From contig NZ_CP060828.1 in assembly GCF_014489635.1 (NCBI RefSeq), forward strand, positions 2,294,001 to 2,358,000: a DNA stretch of 64,000 nt, in the 5' to 3' direction. The notes beneath the pieces were generated by a model, which saw nothing but the letters and a program-made list of their open reading frames with translations, did not search any database and was not told the DNA's origin. This document shows, piece after piece, positions 25,625 through 34,655 of the stretch. Position numbers and translations under genes: made by a program. Each line of letters begins with the position of its first letter. Position 1 is the first letter of the stretch. Source of the DNA: Streptomyces roseirectus (GTDB lineage: Bacteria > Actinomycetota > Actinomycetes > Streptomycetales > Streptomycetaceae).

Positions 25625-27226
25625 TTGCAGCACTCGGCCCACGTCGACACCTTCGCGCGCGACCACCTCCCGCCGCCCGGCGACTGGCCCGAACTCCGCT
25701 TCGACCTCCCGGAGTTGGCCTACCCGCCCCGTCTGAACTGCGCCGCCGCCCTGCTCACCGGACAGCCCGGGGAGCGCCCCGCGTTCCACACCCCGGCCTC
25801 GACCTGGTCGTACGACGAGCTGCGCGGCCGCGTCGACCGGATCGCGCACGTCCTGACCGGCGAGCTGGGCATCGTCCCCGGCAACCGGGTGCTGCTGCGC
25901 GGGCCCACCACGCCCTGGCTCGCGGCCTGTTGGCTGGCGGTGCTGAAGGCGGGCGCGATCGCCGTCACCGTCCTCGCGCAGCAGCGCGCGCACGAGCTGG
26001 CGACGATGTGCGAGATCGCGCGGGTGAGCCACGCCCTGTGCGACGCGCGCTGTCTGGACGACCTGGTCAAGGCGGAGGTGCCGGGCCTGAGGATCACCGC
26101 GTTCGGCGGGGACGCGGCGGACGACCTGCTGAACCGGCCGACGTCCGAACTCCCTTACCCGGCGGCCGACACGGCCGCCGACGACGTCGCGCTGATCGCG
26201 TTCACGTCGGGGACGACCGGGCGGCCGAAGGGGTGCGCGCACTTCCACCGGGACGTGCTGGCGATCGCGGACACGTTCGCGCGGCACGTGCTGCGGCCGA
26301 CGGCGGACGACGTGTTCGCGGGGAGTCCGCCGCTCGGGTTCACGTTCGGGCTCGGCGGGCTCGTCGTGTTCCCGCTGCGGGCCGGGGCGAGCGCGCTGCT
26401 CCTCGAACAGGCGGGCCCGCAGGCGCTGTTGGGGGCGATCGCCGAGCACCGGGTGTCGGTGCTGTTCACCGCGCCGACGGCGTACCGCGCGATGCTCGGC
26501 GAACTCGGCGCCCATGACGTGTCGTCGCTGCGGCGCTGTGTGTCCGCCGGGGAGAACCTGCCGGCGGCGACCTGGCGGGCGTGGCACGAGCGGACGGGGC
26601 TGCGGATCGTCAACGGCATCGGCGCGACCGAGCTGTTGCACATCTTCATCTCCGCCGCCGACGAGCTGATCCGGCCGGGGACGACCGGGGTTCCGGTGCC
26701 GGGGTGGCAGGCCGAGGTGCAGGACGCCTTCGGGAGACCGGTTCCTGACGGTACGTCAGGGCTGCTCGCGGTGCGCGGGCCCGTCGGGTGCCGGTACCTC
26801 GACGACCCCCGGCAGCGGGAGTACGTGCGCGGTGGCTGGAACATCACCGGGGACACGTATGTCCGGGAGCCGGACGGGTACTTCAGGTACGTCGCGCGCG
26901 CCGACGACATGATCGTGTCGGCCGGGTACAACATCGCCGGGCCCGAGGTGGAGGAGGCGCTGCTGCGGCATCCGGACGTGCTGGAGGCGGCCGTCGTGGG
27001 GCGGCCCGACGAGGAGCGGGGGCAGGTCGTGGTGGCGTACGTGGTGGTGCGTGAGGGGGCGCGGCGGGACGCGGACGCGCTCCGGGCGTTCGTGAAGGCG
27101 GAGTTGGCGCCCTACAAGTGTCCGCGCGAGGTCGCCTTCCTCGCGGAGCTGCCGCGTACGGCGACCGGGAAACTCCAGCGGTTCAGGCTGCGCGGCGACG
27201 GTCTCACCGGTGGTGACCAGCACTGA
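25625..27226 (+). CDS. Benzoate/2-aminobenzoate-CoA ligase family
   Basis: 533 aa, TTG start at 25625 supported by GGGGG about 10 nt upstream; longer in-frame starts would run into the divergent dehydrogenase gene. It is an ANL-superfamily enzyme with the P-loop FTSGTTGRPKG, VSAGENLPAATW, NGIGATELLH and the C-terminal hinge and lysine motifs (YVARADDMIVSAGYNI, ATGKLQRF). The order and the FTSGTTGRPKGCAHFH context resemble the benzoate-CoA ligase branch. It would activate an aromatic acid as a CoA thioester using ATP. With the monooxygenase fusion downstream, anthranilate is the best substrate guess. Confidence 0.85.
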   Translation: MQHSAHVDTFARDHLPPPGDWPELRFDLPELAYPPRLNCAAALLTGQPGERPAFHTPASTWSYDELRGRVDRIAHVLTGELGIVPGNRVLLRGPTTPWLAACWLAVLKAGAIAVTVLAQQRAHELATMCEIARVSHALCDARCLDDLVKAEVPGLRITAFGGDAADDLLNRPTSELPYPAADTAADDVALIAFTSGTTGRPKGCAHFHRDVLAIADTFARHVLRPTADDVFAGSPPLGFTFGLGGLVVFPLRAGASALLLEQAGPQALLGAIAEHRVSVLFTAPTAYRAMLGELGAHDVSSLRRCVSAGENLPAATWRAWHERTGLRIVNGIGATELLHIFISAADELIRPGTTGVPVPGWQAEVQDAFGRPVPDGTSGLLAVRGPVGCRYLDDPRQREYVRGGWNITGDTYVREPDGYFRYVARADDMIVSAGYNIAGPEVEEALLRHPDVLEAAVVGRPDEERGQVVVAYVVVREGARRDADALRAFVKAELAPYKCPREVAFLAELPRTATGKLQRFRLRGDGLTGGDQH

Positions 27227-27241
27227 TGCCGACGACCTAAG

Positions 27242-28069
27242 ATGATCAACGTGTCCGACCAGCATGCACCACGGTCTCTGATCGTCACCCTCTACGGCGC
27301 CTACGGCCGCTCGGTGCCGGGCCCGGTGCCCGTCGCCGAGCTGATCCGGCTGCTCGCCGCGGTGGGGGTCGACGCGCCCTCCGTCCGGTCCTCGGTGTCC
27401 CGGCTGAAACGGCGTGGACTGCTGCTGCCCGCGCGTACTCTGCGGGGCGCGGCGGGGTACGAACTGTCGGCGCAGGCCCGCCAGTTGATGGAGGACGGCG
27501 ACCGGCGCATCTACGCGACCGAGCCGCCCGGCGACGAGGGCTGGGTGCTCGCGGTGTTCTCGGTGCCGGAGTCCGAGCGGCAGAAACGGCACGTGCTGCG
27601 CTCCCGGCTCGCCGGGCTCGGGTTCGGGACGGCCGCGCCCGGGGTGTGGATCGCGCCGGCGCGGCTGCACGACGAGACGCGGCACACGCTGGAGCGGCTG
27701 GGGCTCGGGCCGTACGTCGATCTGTTCCGGGGCGAGCACCTGGGGTTCGCGGCGACCGTGGAGGCGGTGTCGCGGTGGTGGGACCTCGCGGCGATCGCCA
27801 AGGAGCACGAGACGTTCCTCGACACGCACGGGCCGGTGCTGCGGGCCTGGAGCGAGCGGTCCGACACGCCCCCGCAGGAGGCGTACCGGGACTATCTGCT
27901 GGCGCTGGACTCCTGGCGGCGGCTGCCGTACGCCGATCCGGGGCTGCCCGCGCGGCTGCTGCCGGCCGACTGGCCGGGGGTGCGGTCGGCGCGGGTGTTC
28001 CACGCGCTGCACGAGCGACTGCGGGCGGCCGGCGAGGAGTTCGTGCGCGCGGGGCAGGGCCCGGTGTGA
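27242..28069 (+). CDS. PaaX-family transcriptional regulator
   Basis: 275 aa, ATG at 27242 (a GTG three codons later is possible), 15 bp after the ligase stop. The N-terminal winged HTH (LIVTLYGAYGRS, SVRSSVSRLKRRGLLLP) and the middle domain (DEGWVLAVFSVPESERQKRHVLRSRLAGLGFG, core WVLAVFSVPESERQKRH) match PaaX. PaaX-type repressors respond to aryl-CoA esters and control phenylacetate and related aromatic degradation. Its targets here are probably the ligase promoter and the palindrome before the enoyl-CoA hydratase gene. Confidence 0.88.
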   Translation: MINVSDQHAPRSLIVTLYGAYGRSVPGPVPVAELIRLLAAVGVDAPSVRSSVSRLKRRGLLLPARTLRGAAGYELSAQARQLMEDGDRRIYATEPPGDEGWVLAVFSVPESERQKRHVLRSRLAGLGFGTAAPGVWIAPARLHDETRHTLERLGLGPYVDLFRGEHLGFAATVEAVSRWWDLAAIAKEHETFLDTHGPVLRAWSERSDTPPQEAYRDYLLALDSWRRLPYADPGLPARLLPADWPGVRSARVFHALHERLRAAGEEFVRAGQGPV

Positions 28070-28107
28070 ACGGCGGTCCCCGGCACCGCAGTCTGTGACT
28101 CCTCGGC

Positions 28108-30651
28108 TCAACTCCCCAGCCTCAGGCGTGGTTTCGGGCCGTCCGTGCGGCCGGTGCGCGGGGGTCGGCTGCCCGCCCGGTACTGCGCCGGCCAGCTCAC
28201 CCCGGGGCCCTCGTAGCCCTGTTCGGCCGCCGCGTGGAGGGTCCAGTGGGGGTCGTAGAGGTGGGGGCGGGCGAGGGCGCAGAGGTCGGTGCGGCCCGCC
28301 AGGAGGAGGGAGTTGACGTCGTCCCAGGAGGAGATGGCGCCGACGGCTATGACGGGGACGGCGAGCCGGTTGCGGATGCGGTCGGCGTAGGGGGTCTGGT
28401 AGGAGCGGCCGAAGTCGGGGGCCTCGTCGGGGACGACCTGGCCCGTGGAGACGTCGATCGCGTCGGCGCCGTGGACGGTGAACGCCCGGGCGATCTCCAG
28501 GGCCTGCGCCTCGGTCGTGCCTCCCGGGGCCCAGTCCGTCGCCGAGATGCGGACGGTCATGGGGCGCTGCGGGGGCCAGACGTCGCGGACGGCGTCGAAG
28601 ACCTCCAGGGGGAAGCGGAGGCGGCGGGTGAGGGTGCCGCCGTAGGCGTCGGTGCGGTGGTTGGTGAGGGGGGAGAGGAAGCTGGAGAGCAAGTAGCCGT
28701 GGGCGCAGTGGAGTTCGAGGAGGTCGAAGCCGGCGCGGGCGGCGCGGGTCGCGGCGGCGGTGAACTGGTGGCGGATGTCGGCAAGTTGGGCGCGGGTGAG
28801 TTCGCGCGGGAGCTGGCTTTCGGGGCGGTAGGGCAGCGGACTCGGCGCCACCAGGGGCCAGTTGCCGTCCGGGAGGGGTTCGTCGATACCCTCCCACATC
28901 ACCTTCGTCGAGCCCTTGCGGCCCGCGTGCCCGAGCTGGACGCCGATCGCCGCGCCCGGGGCCTGTGCGTGGACGAAGTCGGTGATCCGGCGCCAGGCGG
29001 CGGCCTGCCGGGCGTCGTAGAGGCCGGCGCAGCCGGGGGTGATCCGGCCCTCGGGGCTGACGCAGACCATCTCGGTCATCACGAGCCCCGCCCCGCCGAG
29101 CGCCCGCGCGCCGAGGTGAACGAGGTGGAAGTCGCCGGGGACGCCGTCGGTCGCGGAGTACATGTCCATCGGCGAGACGACGACCCGGTTGCGCAGCGTC
29201 AGTCCGCGCAGCCGCAGCGGCGTGAACATGGGCGGCGTCCCCGGCGGGCACCCGAACTCCCGTTCCACGGACGCCGTGAAGCCGGCGTCGCGCAGCCGGA
29301 GGTTGTCGTGGGTGACGCGGCGGCTGCGGGTGAGGAGGTTGAAGGCGAACCGGCGCGGCGGCTGCCCGACGTACAGCGCAAGGTCCTCGAACCATTCGAG
29401 GCTGGCGCGCGCGGCCCGCTGCGTGGAGGCGACGACCGGCCGCCGCTCCGCCTCGTAGGCCGCCAACGCCCGCTCCAGGTCCGGCTGTTCGGCGAGGCAC
29501 GCGGCGAGCGCGAGGGCGTCCTCGACGGCGAGTTTGGTGCCGGAGCCGATGGAGAAGTGCGCGGTGTGGGCGGCGTCCCCGAGGAGGACGACGTTGCCGC
29601 TGGACCAGCGTTCGTTGACGACCGTGCGGAACGTCGTCCAGGCGGAGTTGTTCGACCGCAGGGGGTGGCCGCGCAGGGTGTCCTTGAAGAGTTCGGCGCA
29701 GCGTTCGAGGGTGAACTCCCCGGCCCGCCAGACCTCTTCGCGCATCTCGACGATGACGGTGGAGGCGCCGGGCCCCTGCGCCGAGGGGCGCGTGTAGGGG
29801 TATCCGTGCAGTTGCACCACGCCTTCGTCCGTCTCCGCGATGTCGAACCGGAACGCGTCGAGGGCGAGGTCGGTGGCGAGCCAGATGTAGCGGCAGCGGT
29901 GGGACGTCAGCCGGGGCCGGAACGCGCTCGCGAACGTCTCCCGGGTCGGGCTGTGCACGCCGTCGGCGGCGATGACGAGGTCGTGCGTCTCGGCGAGCCA
30001 CGCCGGGTAGGGGGCCTCGGTGCGGAACCTCAGGTCGACGCCGAGGTCCCGGCAGCGGGCGTGCAGGATCGCGAGGAGCCGGCGCCGGCCGAGCGCCGCG
30101 AACCCGTGGCCCCGGGAGACGTGCCGGCGTCCCCGGTGGGTGATCTCGATCGCGTCCCAGCGCACGAACTCCCGCTCCAGGGCGGCGTACACGGCCGGGT
30201 CGGCGTGCTCGATGCCGCCCAGCGTCTCGTCGGACAGGACGACGCCGAAGCCGAAGGTGTCGTCGGGCGCGTTGCGTTCCCAGACGGTGATCTCCCGTGC
30301 CGGGTCGAGGCGTTTGAGGAGGGCCGCGGCGTAGAGCCCGCCGGGTCCGCCACCGATGACGGCGATCCGGCCGCCGCGCCCGGCCCGAGCGGCGGACGCC
30401 CGCCGACGCGGGTCCCGGCTCACGCCCACACCGGCACCGGCACCGGCACCCGCCTCACGACCCCCGCCCCCGCCCCCGCCCCCGCTGGCACCCGAGCCCG
30501 CTTCCCGGCCTTCGTCCACGCCCACGCCCGAGCCCGCCGCACGGCCCTCGCCCACGCCGGCGCCCAAACCCGCCTCACGACCCACGCCCACACCGGCACC
30601 CGAACCCGCCTCACGACCCCCGCCCCCGCCGCCCGTCCCCCGCCCGCTCAC
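28108..30651 (-). CDS. Salicylyl/2-aminobenzoyl-CoA monooxygenase-oxidoreductase fusion
   Basis: 847 aa. GTG at 30651 overlaps the enoyl-CoA hydratase stop (GTGA). Residues 1-95 are a low-complexity Gly/Ala/Val/Glu extension not expected for the family. Residues 96 to about 470 form a flavin monooxygenase: IAVIGGGPGGLYAA, DLVIAADGVHS, VVLLGDAAHTAHFSIGSGTKLAVEDA (core LLGDAAHTAHF). Residues 475-847 are an old-yellow-enzyme domain: MFTPLRLRGLTLRNRVVVSP, QLGHAGRKGS, ELHCAHGYLLSSFLSP. This is the layout of 2-aminobenzoyl-CoA monooxygenase/reductase and salicylyl-CoA 5-hydroxylase fusions, which hydroxylate and dearomatise the CoA-bound ring. A start inside the extension cannot be excluded. Confidence 0.87.
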   Translation of the reverse strand: MSGRGTGGGGGGREAGSGAGVGVGREAGLGAGVGEGRAAGSGVGVDEGREAGSGASGGGGGGGGREAGAGAGAGVGVSRDPRRRASAARAGRGGRIAVIGGGPGGLYAAALLKRLDPAREITVWERNAPDDTFGFGVVLSDETLGGIEHADPAVYAALEREFVRWDAIEITHRGRRHVSRGHGFAALGRRRLLAILHARCRDLGVDLRFRTEAPYPAWLAETHDLVIAADGVHSPTRETFASAFRPRLTSHRCRYIWLATDLALDAFRFDIAETDEGVVQLHGYPYTRPSAQGPGASTVIVEMREEVWRAGEFTLERCAELFKDTLRGHPLRSNNSAWTTFRTVVNERWSSGNVVLLGDAAHTAHFSIGSGTKLAVEDALALAACLAEQPDLERALAAYEAERRPVVASTQRAARASLEWFEDLALYVGQPPRRFAFNLLTRSRRVTHDNLRLRDAGFTASVEREFGCPPGTPPMFTPLRLRGLTLRNRVVVSPMDMYSATDGVPGDFHLVHLGARALGGAGLVMTEMVCVSPEGRITPGCAGLYDARQAAAWRRITDFVHAQAPGAAIGVQLGHAGRKGSTKVMWEGIDEPLPDGNWPLVAPSPLPYRPESQLPRELTRAQLADIRHQFTAAATRAARAGFDLLELHCAHGYLLSSFLSPLTNHRTDAYGGTLTRRLRFPLEVFDAVRDVWPPQRPMTVRISATDWAPGGTTEAQALEIARAFTVHGADAIDVSTGQVVPDEAPDFGRSYQTPYADRIRNRLAVPVIAVGAISSWDDVNSLLLAGRTDLCALARPHLYDPHWTLHAAAEQGYEGPGVSWPAQYRAGSRPPRTGRTDGPKPRLRLGS
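30430..30645 (-). repeat. In-gene low-complexity repeat encoding a Gly-rich N-terminus
   Basis: GC-rich imperfect repeats of a unit encoding roughly G-R-E-A-G-S-G-A-G-V-G-V, seen about four times, plus a run of eight glycines. It lies at the 5' end of the monooxygenase-fusion gene immediately after the overlapping start. Confidence 0.75.
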
Positions 30652-31475
30652 CGTCCTTCCCACTTCGGCGCCCGCTTCTGTGTGAACGCGGCGTGGAACT
30701 CCCGGTAGTCGGCGCCGGTCATGAGCAACGCCTGGGTGGCGGCGTCGAGTTCGACGGCGGCGGCGAGCGGCATGTCCAACTCGGCGGTCAGCAGCGCCTT
30801 GGTCTGCGCGTACGCGAGGGCGGGACCGCCCGCGAGGCGGCGGGCGAGGGCGAGCGCGGTCTCGTCGGCGTCGCCGGCTTCCGTCAACTGGCTGATGAGG
30901 CCGATGCGTTCGGCCTCCGGGGCGCGTACCGGCTCGCCCAGCATGAGCAGCCGGGTCGCGTGTCCGAGGCCGACGACGCGCGGCAGGAGGTAGGCGGCGC
31001 CCATGTCGCCGCCGGAGAGCCCGACCCGGGTGAAGAGGAACGCGAAGCGTGCGCTCGGGTCGGCGATCCGGAAGTCGGCGGCGAGCGCGAGGACGGCGCC
31101 GGCGCCCGCCGCGACGCCGTGGACGGCGGCGATCACCGGGAACGGGGCCTCGCGCACCGCCCGTACGACCTGCCCGGTCATCCGGTTGAAGTCGAGGAGC
31201 TGGGCGGTGTCCATGGCGAGGGTGGCGCCGATGATCTCGTCGACGTCGCCGCCGGAACAGAAGCCGCCGCCCTCGCCGGTGAGGACGAGGGCCCGTGCGG
31301 ACCGCTCCCGCGACAACTCGGCGAGCAGGTCGCGCAGGTCGGCGTAGGCGCCGAAGGTGAGGGCGTTGAGCTTCGCCGGGCGGGCGAGGGTGACGGTGGC
31401 GACGGCGTCGGTGACATCGACACTCAGGTGTTCCCAACGGGGGGTGCGCGCGGCGGATCCGGTGAAGGGACTCAC
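30648..31475 (-). CDS. Enoyl-CoA hydratase/isomerase family protein
   Basis: 275 aa, GTG start at 31475; no clear ribosome-binding site, so a leaderless or near-leaderless transcript is possible. Crotonase-fold signatures: RPAKLNALTFGAY, GFCSGGDVDEI (oxyanion hole), VAAGAGAVLALAADFRIAD and FTRVGLSGGDMGAAYLLP. Upstream of and coupled to the monooxygenase fusion. It would hydrate or cleave the ring-derived enoyl-CoA after dearomatisation. Confidence 0.87.
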   Translation of the reverse strand: MSPFTGSAARTPRWEHLSVDVTDAVATVTLARPAKLNALTFGAYADLRDLLAELSRERSARALVLTGEGGGFCSGGDVDEIIGATLAMDTAQLLDFNRMTGQVVRAVREAPFPVIAAVHGVAAGAGAVLALAADFRIADPSARFAFLFTRVGLSGGDMGAAYLLPRVVGLGHATRLLMLGEPVRAPEAERIGLISQLTEAGDADETALALARRLAGGPALAYAQTKALLTAELDMPLAAAVELDAATQALLMTGADYREFHAAFTQKRAPKWEGR

Positions 31476-31497
31476 ACCGTCGAAGTTATCACTCGTA

Positions 31498-31513
31498 CGT
31501 GACTGTCGTCACG
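31498..31513. promoter_or_regulatory. Operator-like palindrome upstream of the hydratase gene
   Basis: CGTGAC-TGTC-GTCACG, perfect 6-bp arms, extended by outward CACTCGT and GAGTG sequences. It begins 22 bp upstream of the GTG start, in the promoter region. A second TCAC/ATAAC-rich stretch follows at 31530-31555. The PaaX-type regulator encoded in the same cluster is a candidate ligand. Confidence 0.5.
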
Positions 31514-31674
31514 AGTGCGATATAGCAGTGTCACCGCTCGTCGATAACGCGGTAACAGCGGGATAGGCGGGCCTGGAGTGGCCGTTGAGACGGGTAGGTC
31601 CCCGGTGCCGCGCCTGGTGCGCGGGAGCCGGGGGCCGCCGTACCATTCCACAAAGTTGAAAGCAGGACTGCCTG

Positions 31675-32136
31675 ATGTCGATCACGGGGACCTGCGCCAT
31701 GAACGGACTCGCCTTGCACGAACGACCGGCCTCAGCATCCTGGCGCGTCGCGCTGCCGCACACCGCCGCCGCCGTGCCCGTGGCGCGGGCCCTGGTCCGC
31801 ACCGCGCTGGCGGAGGTCGAGCACGGCGCGGACAGCGACACGGCGGAGCTGCTGACGGCCGAGCTGGTGGCGAACGCGGTCGAGCACACGGCCGGGAGCG
31901 AGCCGATAGAGCTGGTCGTGCACCTGCTGCCGAGCGGCTGCCAGGTCGAGGTCCACGACCAGGACCCGGCCGCGCCGGGCGAGCTGACGCGGCCGGCCGG
32001 GGGCGAGCCCGATCCCTGGCAGGAGCACGGGCGGGGGCTGCTGCTGATCCGCGCCCTCTCCTCGTCCTGCGGCCACCGGCCGACGGAGAAGGGGAAGGCG
32101 GTGTGGTTCAGGCTGGCGGTGCTCCCGAGGAGCTAG
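31675..32136 (+). CDS. Anti-sigma-type ATP-binding protein (HATPase_c)
   Basis: 153 aa, ATG at 31675 with AGGA upstream (a second ATG at 31699 is possible). GHKL ATPase motifs: the N-box LLTAELVANAVEHT, G1 box VEVHDQDP and G2-like HGRGLLLIRAL. Small stand-alone proteins of this kind, related to SpoIIAB/RsbW, are numerous in Streptomyces and act as serine kinases or regulators of sigma-factor networks. No antagonist or sigma gene is adjacent. Its stop codon TAG lies in the CTAG flank of the palindromic element that follows. Confidence 0.85.
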   Translation: MSITGTCAMNGLALHERPASASWRVALPHTAAAVPVARALVRTALAEVEHGADSDTAELLTAELVANAVEHTAGSEPIELVVHLLPSGCQVEVHDQDPAAPGELTRPAGGEPDPWQEHGRGLLLIRALSSSCGHRPTEKGKAVWFRLAVLPRS

Positions 32137-32324
32137 GGCCTGTCCGGCGGATCAGGCTGCGGTCGCGGGGCCTGGCACGCGCATCTGCGGCGTTGTCGTC
32201 GGTTGCCGACGCTCCGCGTCGCCGCCCTCCTCCGCCTTGCAGCTGCACGCACCAGACCCCGCTCCACCGGCGTCATCACGGGACCGCCGCTCTCGTACAG
32301 CCTGATCCGCCGGACAGGCCCTAG
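32133..32324. mobile_element. MITE-like palindromic element with CTAG flanks
   Basis: Perfect 23-bp terminal inverted repeats (32137-32159, beginning GGCCTGTCCGGCGGATCAGG, and 32298-32320) are flanked on both sides by CTAG. The interior is 138 bp with no gene. The left CTAG contains the TAG stop of the anti-sigma-type gene; the right CTAG contains the TAG stop of the ornithine carbamoyltransferase gene. Size, perfect ends and possible target duplication suggest a non-autonomous transposable element, which could also serve as a bidirectional terminator. Confidence 0.75.
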
Positions 32325-33328
32325 CCCAGCGTCGCCACCAGCACCGCCTTGATCGTGTGCATCCGGTTCTCCGCCTCGTCGAAGACGACCGAGTGCGCGG
32401 ACTCGAAGACCTCGTCCGTGACCTCCAGGGACGCGAGTCCGTACGTCTCGAAGATCTCCTGGCCGACCTTCGTGCCGAGGTCGTGGAAGGCGGGCAGGCA
32501 GTGCAGGAACTTGACGTCGGGGTTGCCGGTGGCGCGCAGGACGTCCATCGTCACGGCGTACGGCGTGAGCGCGGCGATCCGCTCGGCCCACACCTCCTTC
32601 GGCTCGCCCATCGAGACCCAGACGTCCGTGGCGACGAAGTCGGCGCCCGCGACGCCCTCCGCGACGGTCTCGGTCAGCGTGATCCGGGCGCCGCTGCCTG
32701 TGGCCAGCTCCTGCGCGCGGTCGACGACGGACTGCGCGGGCCAGTACTGCTTCGGCGCGACGATCCGGACGTCCATGCCGAGCAGCGCGCCGGTGATCAG
32801 GTACGAGTTGCCCATGTTGAAGCGGGCGTCGCCGAGGTAGGCGAACGCGATGCCGGTCAGGTCCTTGGGGCAGTGCTCGGTCATCGTCAGGACGTCCGCG
32901 AGCATCTGCGTGGGGTGCCAGTCGTCCGTGAGGCCGTTGTAGACGGGCACGCCGGCGTACGCGGCCAGCTCCTCGACCTTCTGCTGGCTGTCGCCCCGGT
33001 ACTCGATCCCGTCGTACATCCGGCCGAGGACGCGCGCGGTGTCCTTCACGGACTCCTTGTGCCCGATCTGCGAGCCCGACGGGTCGAGGTACGTCGTCGA
33101 GGCGCCCTGGTCGGCGGCGGCGACCTCGAACGCGCAGCGGGTGCGGGTCGACGTCTTCTCGAAGATCAGCGCGATGTTCTTCCCGGTCAGCCGGCGTGTC
33201 TCCGTGCCCGCCTTCTTCGCCGCCTTCAGCTCGGCGGCCAGCCCGAGCAGACCGCGCAGCTCCTCGGCGGTGAAGTCCAGCTCCTTGAGGAAGTGGCGGC
33301 CGGCGAGGGCGGTCGGGGCTGTCGCCAT
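32321..33328 (-). CDS. argF: Ornithine carbamoyltransferase
   Basis: 335 aa, ATG at 33328 with GGAG upstream. Catalytic signatures are intact: carbamoyl-phosphate motif [29 protein letters not shown] and ornithine-binding HCLPAF. The enzyme interconverts ornithine plus carbamoyl phosphate and citrulline. Located 103 bp downstream of arginine deiminase on the same strand, it could be the catabolic (arcB-type) enzyme of the arginine deiminase pathway. No carbamate kinase or antiporter gene is near, so the symbol argF/arcB cannot be decided from sequence alone. Confidence 0.92.
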   Translation of the reverse strand: MATAPTALAGRHFLKELDFTAEELRGLLGLAAELKAAKKAGTETRRLTGKNIALIFEKTSTRTRCAFEVAAADQGASTTYLDPSGSQIGHKESVKDTARVLGRMYDGIEYRGDSQQKVEELAAYAGVPVYNGLTDDWHPTQMLADVLTMTEHCPKDLTGIAFAYLGDARFNMGNSYLITGALLGMDVRIVAPKQYWPAQSVVDRAQELATGSGARITLTETVAEGVAGADFVATDVWVSMGEPKEVWAERIAALTPYAVTMDVLRATGNPDVKFLHCLPAFHDLGTKVGQEIFETYGLASLEVTDEVFESAHSVVFDEAENRMHTIKAVLVATLG

Positions 33329-33431
33329 GGGGGCGCTCCAGAGGTACGTGAAACAGACTGACCTGTGGAAGTCTATACGACGCTCAGCATTTCTATTCAG
33401 GCTGTGGTGCGACGATATGCGTACGCCGCCG

Positions 33432-34655
33432 TCATACCGCGTCCCGCTCGACCGGGCAGCTCATACAGCGCGGCCCGCCCCTCCCCCGGCCCAGCTCGCT
33501 GCCCGGGATCTCGATCACCTCGATGCCCTGTTTGCGCAGGTGGGTGTTCGTGGTCGCGTTGCGCTCGTACGCGACGACGACGCCCGGCTCGACGGCGAGG
33601 ACGTTGCAGCCGTCGTCCCACTGCTCCCGTTCCGCCGCGTGCACGTCCTGCGTGGCGGTCAGTACGCGGATCTCGTTCAGGCCGAGGGCCGCCGCGATCG
33701 CCCTGTGCATGTGCTCCGGCGGGTGGTCGGTGACCTTCAACTCCTTCTCCCCGACGCCGGGTTCGATGGTGTACGAGCGGAGCATGCCGAGGCCCGCGTA
33801 CTGCGTGAACGTGTCGCCGTCGACCATCGTCATCACCGTGTCCAGGTGCATGAACGCGCGTCTCTTCGGCATGTCCAGCGCGACGATCGTCTCCGCCGAG
33901 CCCGCCGCGAACAGCTTGTGCGCGAGCATTTCGACGGCCTGCGGGGTGGTGCGTTCGCTCATGCCGATCAGGACGGCGCCGTTGCCGATGACGAGGACGT
34001 CGCCGCCCTCGATCGTCGACGGGTAGTCGGCCTGGCCCTCCGACCACACGTGGAACCGCTCGTCCCGGAACAGGGGGTGGTGCCGGTAGATCGCCTCGAA
34101 GTGCACGGTCTCGCGCTGTCTCGCCGGCCAGCGCATCGCGTTGATCGACACGCCGTCGTAGATCCACGCGGACGTGTCCCTCGTGAACAGGTGGTTCGGC
34201 AGCGGGCCCAGCAAGAAGTCGTCCAGCTCCATCACGTGGAACCTCACGGACGCCGGTTCCGGGTGCGCCTCCAGGAACTCCCGCTTCGTCATCCCGCCGA
34301 CCAGCACCTCCGCCAGCTCACCGGCCGCCAGCGTCTCGAACTCCGCCCTCAGGTGGTCCGTCGCGAGCGGACCGTACTCCTTTTCATCGAAGACCCGGTC
34401 CAGCACGAGCGCCCTCGCGGCCGGCAGAGCGAGCGTTTCTTCGAGCAGATCCCCGAACAGGTGCACAGCGACGCCCCTGTCCCTCAACACATCCGCGAAC
34501 CCGTCATGCTCAGCACGGGCACGCCGCACCCAGAGCACGTCATCAAAGAGCAACGCGTCCTTGTTACTCGGCGTGAGCCTCTTCAGCTCGATGTCCGGCC
34601 GATGCAGAATGACGCGGCGCAGCCGCCCGGTCTCGGAGTCAACATGGAATCCCAT
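33432..34655 (-). CDS. arcA: Arginine deiminase
   Basis: 407 aa, ATG at 34655 with GGAGGC upstream. All catalytic blocks are present: [29 protein letters not shown] and the C-terminal nucleophile motif GGPRCMSCP. It hydrolyses arginine to citrulline and ammonia. Ornithine carbamoyltransferase follows on the same strand, so citrulline can be split to ornithine and carbamoyl phosphate. Confidence 0.95.
   Translation of the reverse strand: MGFHVDSETGRLRRVILHRPDIELKRLTPSNKDALLFDDVLWVRRARAEHDGFADVLRDRGVAVHLFGDLLEETLALPAARALVLDRVFDEKEYGPLATDHLRAEFETLAAGELAEVLVGGMTKREFLEAHPEPASVRFHVMELDDFLLGPLPNHLFTRDTSAWIYDGVSINAMRWPARQRETVHFEAIYRHHPLFRDERFHVWSEGQADYPSTIEGGDVLVIGNGAVLIGMSERTTPQAVEMLAHKLFAAGSAETIVALDMPKRRAFMHLDTVMTMVDGDTFTQYAGLGMLRSYTIEPGVGEKELKVTDHPPEHMHRAIAAALGLNEIRVLTATQDVHAAEREQWDDGCNVLAVEPGVVVAYERNATTNTHLRKQGIEVIEIPGSELGRGRGGPRCMSCPVERDAV

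Noticed and set aside
30652..31437. Upstream extension of the monooxygenase-fusion frame
   Set aside because: It continues open through the enoyl-CoA hydratase gene in another frame; the GTGA overlap at 30651 gives a better start.
33360..33431. Arginine-repressor (ARG-box-like) site before the ornithine carbamoyltransferase gene
   Set aside because: The AT-rich stretch TGAATAGAAATGCTGA is suggestive but matches a consensus too loosely to report.
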